64,000 nt of DNA from Anaerosporobacter faecicola (GCF_012070565.1 NZ_JAAQRO010000010.1:1-64000), one strand, 5' to 3'; positions 53,222 through 62,392 are shown, counted from the stretch's first letter. Notes: a model not told the origin generated them from the letters alone. Numbers and translations: made by a program.

Positions 53222-54067
53222 ATGATTTTACAATATAATCAGGCTGCTGCAACAGCAGCACGATATTACGGGATTAATAGCAATCGACTCTGTAGTTTAA
53301 CAGAGAAATTATCCTCTGGCTATCGAATCAATCGTGCATCTGACGATGCTGCAGATTTACAAATCAGTGAAAAAATGCGTGCACAGATTCGTGGACTTAA
53401 CCAAGCTTCTCGTAATGCACAAGATGGAATATCCATGTTACAGACAGCGGATGGTGCATTGGCCGAAACAGAAAGCATTGTACAACGAATGCGGGAATTA
53501 TGCGTGCAAGCGGCAAATGACACCAATGCTAGCGAAGATCGGGATGCTATTCAAAAAGAATTGGATCAACTAGCTAAAGAGATTACACGTATCTCGAATG
53601 ACACTGAGTTTAATACGAAAAAGCTGCTTGATGGTTCCGCTTCTGATTCTCATAGTGGTAGTTCCACAGAAGAAGGCATAAAACTACAAATCGGTGCCAA
53701 TAAAGGGCAAAGCATTACCATCAACATAGAAAGTTCCAGTGCTTCTGACCTTGGTATAGATAATCTATCTGTAAAAGATCATGATGAAGCCGGCGATTCT
53801 ATTGAAAAATGTGATAAAGCATTGAAAAAAGTATCAAGCAACCGTTCAACCATTGGTGCTTATGAAAACAGATTAGAACATACCATTTCGAATCTTGACA
53901 ATACTGCTGAAAACCTACAAGATGCAGAAAGTCGAATTCGTGATCTCGATATGGCAAAAGCCATGGTGGAATATGCAAAAGTGCAAATTCTAATGCAGGC
54001 AGGTCAAGCAATGATTGCCCAAGCGAACCAAAGTCAAAAGGGAATCTTAACTCTACTACAAGGATAA
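53222..54067 (+). CDS. Flagellin, short and atypical
   Basis: 281 residues, the filament protein, secreted through the flagellar apparatus. Conserved D0/D1 N-terminal region (LSSGYRINRASDDAADLQISEKM, about 30-52, and the VQRMREL segment) and C-terminal coil (ENRLEHTISNLDNT, LDMAKAMVEYAK), with a short variable middle of about 60 residues. Odd points: the N-terminus (MILQYNQAAATAARYYG) lacks the usual INxNxxALxxxxxL pattern, and three cysteines occur (24, 94, 197), rare in flagellins. It has a sigma-D promoter, and CAAGGAGG before the ATG. No other flagellar gene is near. Confidence 0.92.
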   Translation: MILQYNQAAATAARYYGINSNRLCSLTEKLSSGYRINRASDDAADLQISEKMRAQIRGLNQASRNAQDGISMLQTADGALAETESIVQRMRELCVQAANDTNASEDRDAIQKELDQLAKEITRISNDTEFNTKKLLDGSASDSHSGSSTEEGIKLQIGANKGQSITINIESSSASDLGIDNLSVKDHDEAGDSIEKCDKALKKVSSNRSTIGAYENRLEHTISNLDNTAENLQDAESRIRDLDMAKAMVEYAKVQILMQAGQAMIAQANQSQKGILTLLQG

Positions 54068-54090
54068 ACCTCACAGAAAGGAATCAATCT

Positions 54091-54594
54091 ATGAAACGAT
54101 ATGACACAAGAACAAACACAAAACCTACTGACCCCGATTATCTTCTCTATACAGATGGTACGAATGTTACTTTTGCAGACCTTTGCCAACAGCTAGATGC
54201 CTCTCTCAATCAAATCGTTGGAGGCGAAAAGCAGCGTTCCCAGTATACACAATATAATGGACTTTCACAAATTCATGACGTACTGATTCTATACATTAAT
54301 CATTCCCCTATAGGTTGTGCAAGCTTTAAAGAATACAAACCTGGAATCGCGGAAGTAAAACGTGTATTTGTTCAAGAATCTGCCCGTGGGAATGGTTACT
54401 CGAAGTTACTTCTACAGGAATTAGAAAAGATTGCTGTAGAAAAAGGATATCAATCCTTAATCTTAGAAACAGGAAAGCCTTTACTTGCTGCAAGGGGACT
54501 GTATCATTCTCTTGGTTTTTCTAACATTCCGAATTATGGTCCTTACGTGAATATGCAAGAATCGGTTTGTATGGAAAAAATAATTAAGCAATGA
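54091..54594 (+). CDS. GNAT acetyltransferase downstream of flagellin
   Basis: 167 residues, C-terminal two-thirds is a GNAT domain with motif A (VKRVFVQESARGNGYSKLLLQ; R/Q-x-x-G-x-G/A core RGNGYS) and motif B ending in GLYHSLGF. The N-terminal 50 residues are unknown. It starts 23 bases after the flagellin stop with AAAGGAATCAATCT before the ATG, so it is probably co-transcribed under sigma-D. Its target might be flagellin, a peptide or a small molecule; that is inference from position only. Confidence 0.8.
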   Translation: MKRYDTRTNTKPTDPDYLLYTDGTNVTFADLCQQLDASLNQIVGGEKQRSQYTQYNGLSQIHDVLILYINHSPIGCASFKEYKPGIAEVKRVFVQESARGNGYSKLLLQELEKIAVEKGYQSLILETGKPLLAARGLYHSLGFSNIPNYGPYVNMQESVCMEKIIKQ

Positions 54595-54641
54595 GTCAAC
54601 ATTTGCTGTAAGCGGATCGCTTGCCCTTTCCAATCCCAACA

Positions 54642-54705
54642 AAAAAACAATTTTCATTTGTTGCATGTCAAACTTCCAACACGCAATCGATGAAAATTGT
54701 TTTTT
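54642..54705 (+). terminator. Bidirectional terminator between the acetyltransferase and hydratase genes
   Basis: Arms AAAAAACAATTTTCAT (54642-54657) and ATGAAAATTGTTTTTT (54690-54705) pair perfectly. T-runs occur on both strands, and both convergent genes end within 50 bases. Confidence 0.88.
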
Positions 54706-54750
54706 CTTCTTTATATACGTATATAAATCTGCTTCTGTCAAGCCAGACTA

Positions 54751-57039
54751 TTATCCTCTATAGTAATTAATCAAACAACCTTTCATGATGATATCTCTTT
54801 CATCATCTGTCATTTCACCAATCTTAAGCGTAACAGGTACTAATGTATCACGTACAATATATGCCTGTACTTCACTTGCTTTTTCTGCTATTGCTTTCTT
54901 AATATCCTTAATGAAGATAAAATCATCTTTGTGGAATGGAATGTCCTCTTCAAAGATAAATGGAATCATACCCCAATTGATCAAGTTGGAACGATATCTC
55001 TTCGTAGCATATTCTTTAGCAATATTCGCTAAACCACCAAGTACTCTTTGACAGCTTGCTGCTTGTTCTCTAGCAGAACCATCACCAGGCTTAACCGCAT
55101 AGATTGCACTACCTATTTCCGTCTCTCCTGCTTTCAAATCTGGATACGCTTCTTTAATTACAGTAAATACTTTCTTAAACTCTTCATTTTCCTGCATTGG
55201 ACATGTATTCGTACGACGCACCTCTTCCACTGCACGTACTTCTTTCGCCTTTCCTACATAAGCTGGATCTTTTCTTGATAGAGTGAATTCAGCTAATCCT
55301 AAAGGATTTGAACGATAGGATGAAGTTTCACCAGATGGAATCAGTTCATCTGTAGTTGTTACCGGATCATGAATCTCAGAAACAATCTTCAATAGTATGT
55401 CATCTGTTAATGCTACCATTGTAGGCCAGTCAACAATACCTGGTCCAAATTTTACTTCTGCTGTTTTATCTGCTTTACCAATACCATTGTAGACACGGTT
55501 GTCATAAATCTTACTATCGAAGAAATATTTTGGTTTCGTAAAGTTTACATCAATGTCTTCTGCAGAAGTTAAATATCCCTTATTCGCTGCTGTTGCTGCG
55601 ATTGAACGCGCATCCATAAGTGCAACAGATGCAACTTGTCCATTTGTAATCTTCGAACCTTCTCGATTAGGGAAGTTACGTGTTGAATGACGGATACTTA
55701 AGCCATTATTAGCAGGAACATCACCTGCACCAAAGCAAGGGCCACAGAATGCAGTACGGACAGTTGCCCCTGTTTCCATTAATTTTGCTATACTTCCATT
55801 CTTAACAAGTTCTAGATAAACTGGCTGACTGGCTGGATATACACTTAAACTAAACTCGTCTGCCCCAATGTATTTGCCATTTAAAATATCAGCTGCGTCA
55901 CAGATGTTTTCAAATCCACCACCTGCACAACCAGCGATTACACCTTGTTCTACATATAATTTACCATTCTTCACTTTATCTTTTAAAGTAAATTTGACCT
56001 TTGCATTGTCAAGACTTACTAATGCTTTCTTCTCTACATCATCTAATATATCATAAAGATTTGCATTCAACTCATCAATCGTATAAACATTGCTTGGGTG
56101 GAATGGCATCGCGATCATTGGTTTAATTTCAGATAAATCTACATAAATCATTCCATCATAATACGCAACTTGTTTTGGTGCTAATTCTGCATAGTCACCT
56201 ACTCTGCCATGAATTGCATAGAAATCTTTTACCTTTTGATCCGTTTTCCAGATGGAAGACAAACAGGTTGTTTCCGTTGTCATTACATCAATTCCTATAC
56301 GATAATCCACACTTAGATTATCGATTCCATCACCTACGAATTCCATTACTTTGTTATTCACATAGCCATTTGCAAAAACTGCACCAATAATAGCTAATGC
56401 AATATCTTGAGGTCCAACACCTTTTCTTGGTTTACCAGTTAAGTAAACACCAACTACGCCTGGCATATTAATATCGTATGTCTTCTGTAATAATTGTTTC
56501 ACTAATTCAGGTCCACCTTCTCCAATTGCCATTGTACCTAGCGCACCATAACGCGTATGGCTATCCGAACCTAAGATCATCTTTCCACCAGCAGCTAGCA
56601 TTTCACGAGCAAACTGATGTATAACAGCTTGATGTGGTGGTACATACATTCCACCATATCGTTTTGCACAAGATAATCCGAACATATGATCATCTTCATT
56701 AATTGTTCCACCAACTGCACATAAACTATTATGACAATTCGTTAATACATAAGGAATTGGGAATTCCTCAAGTCCTGAAGCACGAGCTGTTTGAATAATA
56801 CCAACAAAGGTTATATCATGTGAAGTTAGTTTATCGAACTTAACCTTTAGTTTCTTCATATTCCCAGAAGTATTGTGTGCTTCTAAGATTCCATATGCCA
56901 TTGTATTCTTCGCTGCGTCTTCTTTTGTTAGCACTCCATCTCCTAATTTTGAAGCTAATGCGGCTTTTGCTTCATTGTTGTCTTCTACGATTTCTGTACC
57001 ATTTAGTAGATAGACACCATTATCATAAAGTTTAATCAT
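54751..57039 (-). CDS. Aconitase-family hydratase (YbhJ type)
   Basis: 762 residues, matching the aconitase-like hydratases annotated YbhJ in many Clostridia. Visible aconitase elements: [19 protein letters not shown] (substrate-binding), the [4Fe-4S] cysteines in [17 protein letters not shown] and in FCGPCFGAG, and the swivelling C-terminal domain with [15 protein letters not shown]. The usual GSCTNS is replaced by GCAGGG, so its substrate may not be citrate. In anaerobes such proteins may act in the TCA half-cycle or in another dehydration. Monocistronic, with TATA-rich DNA upstream. Confidence 0.85.
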   Translation of the reverse strand: MIKLYDNGVYLLNGTEIVEDNNEAKAALASKLGDGVLTKEDAAKNTMAYGILEAHNTSGNMKKLKVKFDKLTSHDITFVGIIQTARASGLEEFPIPYVLTNCHNSLCAVGGTINEDDHMFGLSCAKRYGGMYVPPHQAVIHQFAREMLAAGGKMILGSDSHTRYGALGTMAIGEGGPELVKQLLQKTYDINMPGVVGVYLTGKPRKGVGPQDIALAIIGAVFANGYVNNKVMEFVGDGIDNLSVDYRIGIDVMTTETTCLSSIWKTDQKVKDFYAIHGRVGDYAELAPKQVAYYDGMIYVDLSEIKPMIAMPFHPSNVYTIDELNANLYDILDDVEKKALVSLDNAKVKFTLKDKVKNGKLYVEQGVIAGCAGGGFENICDAADILNGKYIGADEFSLSVYPASQPVYLELVKNGSIAKLMETGATVRTAFCGPCFGAGDVPANNGLSIRHSTRNFPNREGSKITNGQVASVALMDARSIAATAANKGYLTSAEDIDVNFTKPKYFFDSKIYDNRVYNGIGKADKTAEVKFGPGIVDWPTMVALTDDILLKIVSEIHDPVTTTDELIPSGETSSYRSNPLGLAEFTLSRKDPAYVGKAKEVRAVEEVRRTNTCPMQENEEFKKVFTVIKEAYPDLKAGETEIGSAIYAVKPGDGSAREQAASCQRVLGGLANIAKEYATKRYRSNLINWGMIPFIFEEDIPFHKDDFIFIKDIKKAIAEKASEVQAYIVRDTLVPVTLKIGEMTDDERDIIMKGCLINYYRG

Positions 57040-57248
57040 CTGTCTTTCCTCTTCCTTTCATTATGTATGATCTAATATTACATAAGTGTTGCATTGGTTT
57101 TGTTTGACCAAATGCAACGTCTTACTTTATATTGTTCTCACTTTAACGTATGAAACTACGCTTTCTTCTTATTATAATAGCTAAATAATTGAAATGCAAT
57201 TCTTTTTCCAGCCGTTTTGTATTTTTATACAAAAAAGCGATTATTCTA

Positions 57249-57839
57249 TTACAATTTCTGGTTGTAACATTCAATGAGAAGTTCGCCACTTTCATCATTT
57301 AATATAGCAACGCTCGTATTGGCTACTAATGTTTTTCCTGTTCCAACTTCTCCTCTTGAAAGCACATGAAGAATGGAATTGATCACACCACCATGTGTTA
57401 CTACCAGCACATTTCCATCCGAATAACATCTACGATACTCTTCCATAGCTTCCATTACACGGTCGGTAAGATGTTCAAATGGTTCCATATTTGCTTCCTC
57501 TCCAGATTCTAAGAAAGCCTTTCTTTCTTCTGGAAGCAAGCCAGATATTTTACCAAAATCTCTTTCTAATAATCGAGCATCCTTTACAACAGACAATGTT
57601 GCTTGTACTCCATTCCTTAATTGATGTGCATTAAGGGTTTCGGCTATTAAACTTGCCGTATCGTATGCTCTTTGTAACGGGCTTGCATAAAATGCAACAA
57701 AGGAATAGTCCGCCAATGCAGTTGCACAGACCCTTGCTTGTTCCATTCCGGTTTCATTCAATGGGATGTTCTCAATTCCTTGGTATCTGCCTTGTATATT
57801 CCAATCAGTTTGTCCATGTCGAACTAAATATATCTTCAT
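57249..57839 (-). CDS. Histidine phosphatase family protein
   Basis: 196 residues, of the phosphoglycerate mutase-like (branch 1) superfamily. Catalytic motif LVRHGQTDWN (His8) at the N-terminus, then the ASPLQRAYDTA arginine segment, LLERDFG (catalytic Glu) and VVTHGG (second His). This pattern matches alpha-ribazole phosphatase/GpmB-like phosphatases rather than the glycolytic mutase. The substrate cannot be told. Lone gene. Confidence 0.88.
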   Translation of the reverse strand: MKIYLVRHGQTDWNIQGRYQGIENIPLNETGMEQARVCATALADYSFVAFYASPLQRAYDTASLIAETLNAHQLRNGVQATLSVVKDARLLERDFGKISGLLPEERKAFLESGEEANMEPFEHLTDRVMEAMEEYRRCYSDGNVLVVTHGGVINSILHVLSRGEVGTGKTLVANTSVAILNDESGELLIECYNQKL

Positions 57840-58070
57840 ATAAACTCCATTCTAATCCTTGTGCCTTTTTCATAAGTGTTACAGTTTTCTTAAAACACAG
57901 ATTCTTCTTGTCTCGTTCTATTATACAATAGTCTCACTCACATTTCCATTCCTATTATGTGGTATTTCAAAGTTGTGTCTCAATTCTACACATTCTTACG
58001 CCGAATGTACACACAGGGAGACGTGGTTCTTCGGATGATTGGATACATGACTTGCCCCATGTATTAGTAA
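57840..58070. other. Gap between the phosphatase and aldolase genes
   Basis: Together with the terminator region (to 58178) this gap is 339 bases. It holds a hairpin TACATG-ACTTGCCC-CATGTA (58044-58063) and a weaker pair CCGAA (58001-58005) / TTCGG (58030-58034). No gene is visible. Confidence 0.4.
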
Positions 58071-58124
58071 AAAAAGCAGGATCTTCGACTCCTGTTACCA
58101 GGCAAATCAAAGATACTGCTTTTT
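58071..58124 (-). terminator. Terminator of the sugar operon
   Basis: AAAAAGCAG plus ATCTT (58071-58085) pair with AAGAT plus CTGCTTTTT (58110-58124), one mismatch between the two parts. An inner hairpin CCTG-TTAC-CAGG is also present. It is 55 bases beyond the aldolase stop. A 10-base palindrome ATGTGCACAT (58150-58159) lies in between and resembles half of the upstream operator. Confidence 0.8.
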
Positions 58125-58178
58125 AAACAATTCTTTTATATCCTTTTATATGTGCACATTGTGCGAAATGCTCCGATC

Positions 58179-58832
58179 TTATTCTCCAAAAACAGCTTTA
58201 TAATCAGCTTGGAATTTTGCAATACCTTGGTCTGTTAATGGATGTTTCGTCATTTGTTCAATAACAGAGTATGGTACAGTTGCAATATCTGCTCCTGCTA
58301 AAGCACAGTCAGTAACATGAATTGGATTACGTACACTTGCAGAAATAATTTCTGTTTCAATATTATGAACAGCAAAGATATCAGCAATCGTACGAACTAA
58401 TTCGATACCTGGTTGAGAGATATCATCAAGACGACCTAAGAATGGAGATACATATGCCGCACCTGCTCTAGCAGCAAGTAAAGCTTGGTTTGCAGAAAAG
58501 ATCAATGTAACATTTACTTTGATTCCTTCGCTTGCAAGTACTTTTGTTGCTTTTAAACCATCCACTGTCATAGGGATTTTAACAACCATGTTTGGATGGA
58601 TTTTTGCAATTTCTCTACCCTCTGCGATCATGGTTTCTGCATCAACAGTGGTTGCTTTTACTTCTCCACTAATTGGACCATCTACGATTGAAGCGATTTC
58701 AGCAATAACTTGTTTAAAATCTCTTCCTTCTTTTGCTATAAGGGATGGGTTTGTAGTAACACCACAAATTACTCCCATATCATTTGCTTTTTTAATGTCT
58801 TCTACATTTGCTGTGTCGATAAAAAATTTCAT
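58179..58832 (-). CDS. Fructose-6-phosphate aldolase (transaldolase-like, TalC/FSA)
   Basis: 217 residues. It splits fructose 6-phosphate to dihydroxyacetone and glyceraldehyde 3-phosphate, or acts as a small transaldolase. Signatures: [13 protein letters not shown] at the N-terminus, VVKIPMT with the Schiff-base Lys, [28 protein letters not shown], and SVRNPIHV. The ATG at 58832 has GGTG 6 bases upstream; an earlier in-frame ATG at 58844 is too close to its ribosome site. It is the last gene of the LacI-controlled operon. Confidence 0.93.
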   Translation of the reverse strand: MKFFIDTANVEDIKKANDMGVICGVTTNPSLIAKEGRDFKQVIAEIASIVDGPISGEVKATTVDAETMIAEGREIAKIHPNMVVKIPMTVDGLKATKVLASEGIKVNVTLIFSANQALLAARAGAAYVSPFLGRLDDISQPGIELVRTIADIFAVHNIETEIISASVRNPIHVTDCALAGADIATVPYSVIEQMTKHPLTDQGIAKFQADYKAVFGE

Positions 58833-58944
58833 TCTAATCACCATTTCCTTTCAAAAGTAGGGCGATCCCTTTTCCAACATGAATCGTCCTGTGAAAGATT
58901 ATTCTTTCACATTAATTTCATTATATGAATCAATTTTGTTTACC

Positions 58945-59571
58945 CTATACTGTTAGGTTCTCACCTTTTAGTCCAATAAATGCACCATCTTTGTCAAGTC
59001 CAGAATCTTTGTGTGCAACAAGCCACTTATTTCTAGCAAATAGCAATGCATCTTCTCCTTTTGCAGAAACTGGCTTCTTAACTAAGTCAAGATTCGTATC
59101 CTTAGGTAATACAACAACACATTGGAATCCTTCGTTTGTCGCATCACATGGTGCATAATGTAAAGTAGTTGCATATACCTCAATTGCTGTTCCAGCTGGC
59201 AATAAGAACGCTTCTACCTTGGCTGTATCATAGGTATAATCTTCTTCCATATCCTGCTGCATTCCAATTAATAAGATTAGATCTTTCGCTGCAATGTTGA
59301 TTTCAGAACTTCTATGGTACTCCAATGCATTCAATGTATGATTATGTCCATTACAATATCCTACTTGTACTGGTAGCCCTCCATATACATGGTTTGTAAA
59401 ATAATCCATAATTTCTGTTGTTTCTAACGCAGCTACCGATGGTTCATAAACCACATCTTCTGGTAATGGAGTGGTTTTAAGGATTTTTACGATATCTGTT
59501 GTATCATAATCTTTCAGAACACGACCATACTTTTTAAAGCTTTCGTCTGATACTTTCTGAATCTTTAACAT
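58945..59571 (-). CDS. DUF4867-family protein, cupin-like
   Basis: 208 residues; the family is usually found beside FucI-type isomerases in Clostridia. A cupin-like barrel is suggested by the clustered His/Glu residues: GYCNGHNHTLNALEYH (about 92-107) and LLPAGTAIEVYATTLHYAPC (about 142-161). The reaction is not known; a role as sugar-phosphate mutarotase or isomerase would fit. The gene is 13 bases after the LacI gene and 100 bases before the aldolase gene. Confidence 0.75.
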   Translation of the reverse strand: MLKIQKVSDESFKKYGRVLKDYDTTDIVKILKTTPLPEDVVYEPSVAALETTEIMDYFTNHVYGGLPVQVGYCNGHNHTLNALEYHRSSEINIAAKDLILLIGMQQDMEEDYTYDTAKVEAFLLPAGTAIEVYATTLHYAPCDATNEGFQCVVVLPKDTNLDLVKKPVSAKGEDALLFARNKWLVAHKDSGLDKDGAFIGLKGENLTV

Positions 59572-59584
59572 ATCTATTCCTCCA

Positions 59585-60610
59585 CTAATTCATATTTTCA
59601 AGAATTTTGATCTCATTCTTAGTAATGTTCAATTCTTTCGTTGGGGTTATATTACTTACCAAGCGTTTAAATGCCATGTTTACTGCTTTATATCCCTGGG
59701 TAAATGGTTGCTGACAAATTGTCGCTTTTATAATTCCTCGTTGAATCAAGTCCCTTGTCTCCGGAATCAAGTCAGAGGAAACGATCGTAATCTGGTCAAC
59801 TAACCCAGCCTGTTCAACCGCTTTACATACTCCCACCGTTCCAGCCGCTACAATATAGATTGCTGAGATATCCTTATGTTTTTCCAACATTTTTCTTGTA
59901 TTCTCGTATGCGCAGGTATCATCATCATTCGTTTCAATGATATCAAGAATCTCGATCATTGGATACTTTTCCTTACAAATAGTATGAAACCCTGTAATTC
60001 TTTGATTATGACCAGATAACATTGGTGTTCCAGTTGCAATTCCGACTTTTGCCTTTCCTCTTGTAACTAAGCCAAGAAGGCCAGCTGCGGTTTCCCCACT
60101 TTTTACATAATCACAACCAACGTGGCTAATTCGCTTTGAATCTTCAATATCGGTATTGATGGTTAACACTTCAATTCCCTCTTCTGTAAGTTCTGCTATT
60201 TTATCCGCAATACGCTGATCATTCATAGGGTTTAATATAAGAAAATGAATCTGGCTTTTCATTTCATCGATCAATGCAAGTTGTTTCTCGATTTGATATC
60301 CTCTCATTGTTTTAAGCAGGATCCCCACTCCATAGGAGTGGATTTCCTGCTCAGCACGTCTAATTCCTGCTATAACTTCATCATAGAAACGAATTCCCTC
60401 TGAGATGAGTAGTATGCCAATAACATAATTTTTCTTTTGTGCAGCAAGTGCTCTACCAGCTGGGTTGGGAACGTAACCTAAGCGATTGGCAGTTTCGCGA
60501 ATTAATTGTTCGGTTTCAGGTTTTACTTTTCCGCGGTTATTCAGTACCCGATCCACAGTACCTCTTGATATATTACATGCTTGCGCAATTTGCTTAATTG
60601 TTACTGCCAT
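59585..60610 (-). CDS. LacI-family transcriptional regulator
   Basis: 341 residues. N-terminal LacI helix-turn-helix (IKQIAQACNISRGTVDRVLNNRG) and hinge helix (NPAGRALA), then a periplasmic binding protein-like effector domain with INTDIEDSKRISHVGCDY. The recognition-helix motif is SRGTVDRV, where typical LacI proteins have SxATVSRV. It probably controls its own operon through the palindrome at 62336. GGAGGTACAAG precedes the ATG. The sugar effector is unknown. Confidence 0.9.
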   Translation of the reverse strand: MAVTIKQIAQACNISRGTVDRVLNNRGKVKPETEQLIRETANRLGYVPNPAGRALAAQKKNYVIGILLISEGIRFYDEVIAGIRRAEQEIHSYGVGILLKTMRGYQIEKQLALIDEMKSQIHFLILNPMNDQRIADKIAELTEEGIEVLTINTDIEDSKRISHVGCDYVKSGETAAGLLGLVTRGKAKVGIATGTPMLSGHNQRITGFHTICKEKYPMIEILDIIETNDDDTCAYENTRKMLEKHKDISAIYIVAAGTVGVCKAVEQAGLVDQITIVSSDLIPETRDLIQRGIIKATICQQPFTQGYKAVNMAFKRLVSNITPTKELNITKNEIKILENMN

Positions 60611-60650
60611 CTTGTACCTCCAAGAATCTCTCTACGTCGTTTTTCCATTT

Positions 60651-62135
60651 CTATGCAAATGGATTTTCTGTTTTATATAGCATTCCTTTTGGTTGGTTAA
60701 ATCCAATATCTTCTACTCCTAAGTATTTGAATACTTCGAAGATTGCTTTTCCGTAATGTCCAAATGCAACTGCTCCATGATGAGGATAGTTCTTTTCTAC
60801 TAATACATGACGGTAGAATCTTCCCATCTCAGGAATTGCAAATACACCAATGGCTCCGAAAGAACGTGTAGCTACTGGTAACACTTCACCTTCCGCAACA
60901 TAGGCTTTTAATAAAGCATCGGAAGTACTTTGCAAACGGAAGAATGTGATATTACCTGGCATGATATCTCCCTCTAATGTACCACGAGTGATATTTGGCT
61001 CTTGATTTGGTTCTAAGCTTCTTGCCATGATCTTTTGGTTCTTCATAGAGCAGAAAGATAATTTGCAAGATGGAGTATTACCACAATGGAATCCCATAAA
61101 TGTATCTTTTAATGTATATTCATAGTTTCCTTTTATTTCTGATTCATACATATCAGCTGGAACAGAGTTATTAATATCAAGTAATGTAACTGCGTCTTGA
61201 CTGATACATGTTCCAATATATTCGCTTAATGCACCGTAGATATCAACTTCACAAGAAACTGGAATACCTTGTGCTGTTAAACGGCTGTTAACATAACATG
61301 GTACGAAACCAAATTGTGTTTGGAAAGATGGCCAACATTTATTTGCAAATACAACATAGTCTCTTGAACCCTTATTTGCTTCCATCCAGTCTAATAAGGT
61401 GATTTCATATTGTGCAAGTTTAGGAAGGATACCTGGCATCTTGTTTCCATCACCAAGTTCTTTTTCCATATCTTTTACTACATCTGCAATTCTAGGATCT
61501 CCTGCATGTTCATTAAATGCTGCATAAAGATCCAATTCAGAATTTTCTTGAATCTCAACACCAAGATTATAAAGTTGTTTGATTGGTGCATTACATGCTA
61601 AGAAATCTTGTGGACGTGGTCCAAAAGAAATGATCTTTAAGTTGTTTAAACCATTGATTGTTCTAGCAATTGGAAGGAAATCTGCCATCATATCAGCAAC
61701 TTCACTTGGTGTTCCTACAGGGTATTCTGGTATGTAAGCTTTAATATTACGAAGTTTTAAGTTATAGCTTGCGTTAAGCATACCACAATATGCATCACCA
61801 CGTCCATCTAATAAGCTATCTCCTCTTTCTTCTGCTGCAGCTACGAACATTACTGGTCCATTGAACTCTTTTGCTAATAACGTCTCAGATGATTCTGGAC
61901 CAAAGTTTCCAAGATAGATTACTAAAGCATTACATCCTGCTTCATTTACTTCTTTTAAGGCTTTACGCATATCTACTTCATTTTCAATTGTAGTCTTACA
62001 TTCGAAAATTTCGCCGTATTTGTTCGTGTAAGCTTTAACAACTTCTTCTCTTCTACTTTCAGATAAAGACATTGGAAAACAATCTCTACTTACTGCTACG
62101 ATACCTAACTTGATTTCTGGAATATTCTTCATCAT
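60651..62135 (-). CDS. L-fucose/L-arabinose isomerase-family protein
   Basis: 494 residues, of the FucI/AraA fold. N-terminal domain with VAVSRDCFP and the ALVIYLGNFGPESSE segment; central CWPSFQTQFGFVPCYVNSRLT; SCEVDIYGALSEYIG with the likely metal-binding Glu and Asp; and MGFHCGN, where a His ligand lies. Such enzymes interconvert aldoses and ketoses; the sugar cannot be read from the sequence. The start is the ATG at 62135 or at 62132; a GTG at 62141 is also in frame but stands on the GGGGTG site. First gene of the operon with lacI, DUF4867 and aldolase. Confidence 0.88.
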   Translation of the reverse strand: MMKNIPEIKLGIVAVSRDCFPMSLSESRREEVVKAYTNKYGEIFECKTTIENEVDMRKALKEVNEAGCNALVIYLGNFGPESSETLLAKEFNGPVMFVAAAEERGDSLLDGRGDAYCGMLNASYNLKLRNIKAYIPEYPVGTPSEVADMMADFLPIARTINGLNNLKIISFGPRPQDFLACNAPIKQLYNLGVEIQENSELDLYAAFNEHAGDPRIADVVKDMEKELGDGNKMPGILPKLAQYEITLLDWMEANKGSRDYVVFANKCWPSFQTQFGFVPCYVNSRLTAQGIPVSCEVDIYGALSEYIGTCISQDAVTLLDINNSVPADMYESEIKGNYEYTLKDTFMGFHCGNTPSCKLSFCSMKNQKIMARSLEPNQEPNITRGTLEGDIMPGNITFFRLQSTSDALLKAYVAEGEVLPVATRSFGAIGVFAIPEMGRFYRHVLVEKNYPHHGAVAFGHYGKAIFEVFKYLGVEDIGFNQPKGMLYKTENPFA

Positions 62136-62155
62136 TCTCACCCCATGCTATCGTT

Positions 62156-62281
62156 TCAAACGAATTGCCCATACCTATTTGCGAGTCGGGCACGCATGGC
62201 TCCTTTCCTTCCTTTAATTAATTTCAACTTAGATTTTATGATTGCCAAGTTCAAAAGTACCAAGAATGTGCGAGTGCGCAT
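62156..62281 (-). other. Leader open reading frame of 41 residues inside the dispersed repeat
   Basis: A minus-strand frame from ATG 62281 to stop 62156 begins MRTRTFLVLL and ends MRARLANRYGQFV; the last 13 residues have their own ATG at 62197, preceded by GGAAGGAAAGGAG. It lies between promoter and isomerase gene. Two ATGs open near-identical words (ATGCGCACTCGCACA and ATGCGTGCCCGACTCGCA). It may be a leader peptide or only a by-product of a repeat element; I consider the latter more likely. Confidence 0.3.
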
Positions 62282-62295
62282 CCACTGGAGGGTTT
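62266..62295 (-). repeat. Dispersed 30-base repeat, copy 2
   Basis: 28 of 30 bases match 37195-37224, in the same orientation relative to the downstream gene and also about 130 bases before its start codon. A related but diverged word is found at 62178-62197. Confidence 0.75.
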
Positions 62296-62335
62296 ATATA
62301 CTTTTTTCTCTTGTATCATTTGTACTTATTGTTTA

Positions 62336-62355
62336 AAATGTGCACGTGCACATTT
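62336..62355 (-). promoter_or_regulatory. Perfect 20-bp palindromic operator, probable LacI-family site
   Basis: AAATGTGCACGTGCACATTT is a perfect palindrome with the central CG typical of LacI-family sites. It lies directly downstream of the -10, where a bound repressor would block initiation. The regulator is probably the one encoded at 59585-60610. Confidence 0.85.
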
Positions 62356-62363
62356 CTATTTTC

Positions 62364-62392
62364 ATAATATACTAGGACTCCTCATTTGTCAA
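62364..62392 (-). promoter_or_regulatory. Sigma-A promoter of the sugar operon
   Basis: On the minus strand TTGACA (complement of 62387-62392), a 17-base spacer and TATTAT (complement of 62364-62369). Start of transcription near 62357, within one turn of the operator. No CcpA (cre) site was recognised. Confidence 0.85.

Noticed and set aside
57215-57234. Hairpin TTTTGTAT/ATACAAAA as terminator of the histidine phosphatase gene
   Set aside because: AT-only stem and no T-run on the minus strand beyond the 3' arm.
37195-62295. Repeated 30-mers as a possible CRISPR remnant
   Set aside because: Only two copies, 25 kb apart, without spacers or cas genes.
62145-62336. 63-residue plus-strand frame in the isomerase leader
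   Set aside because: It runs across the repeat and the leader in antisense, without a ribosome site.
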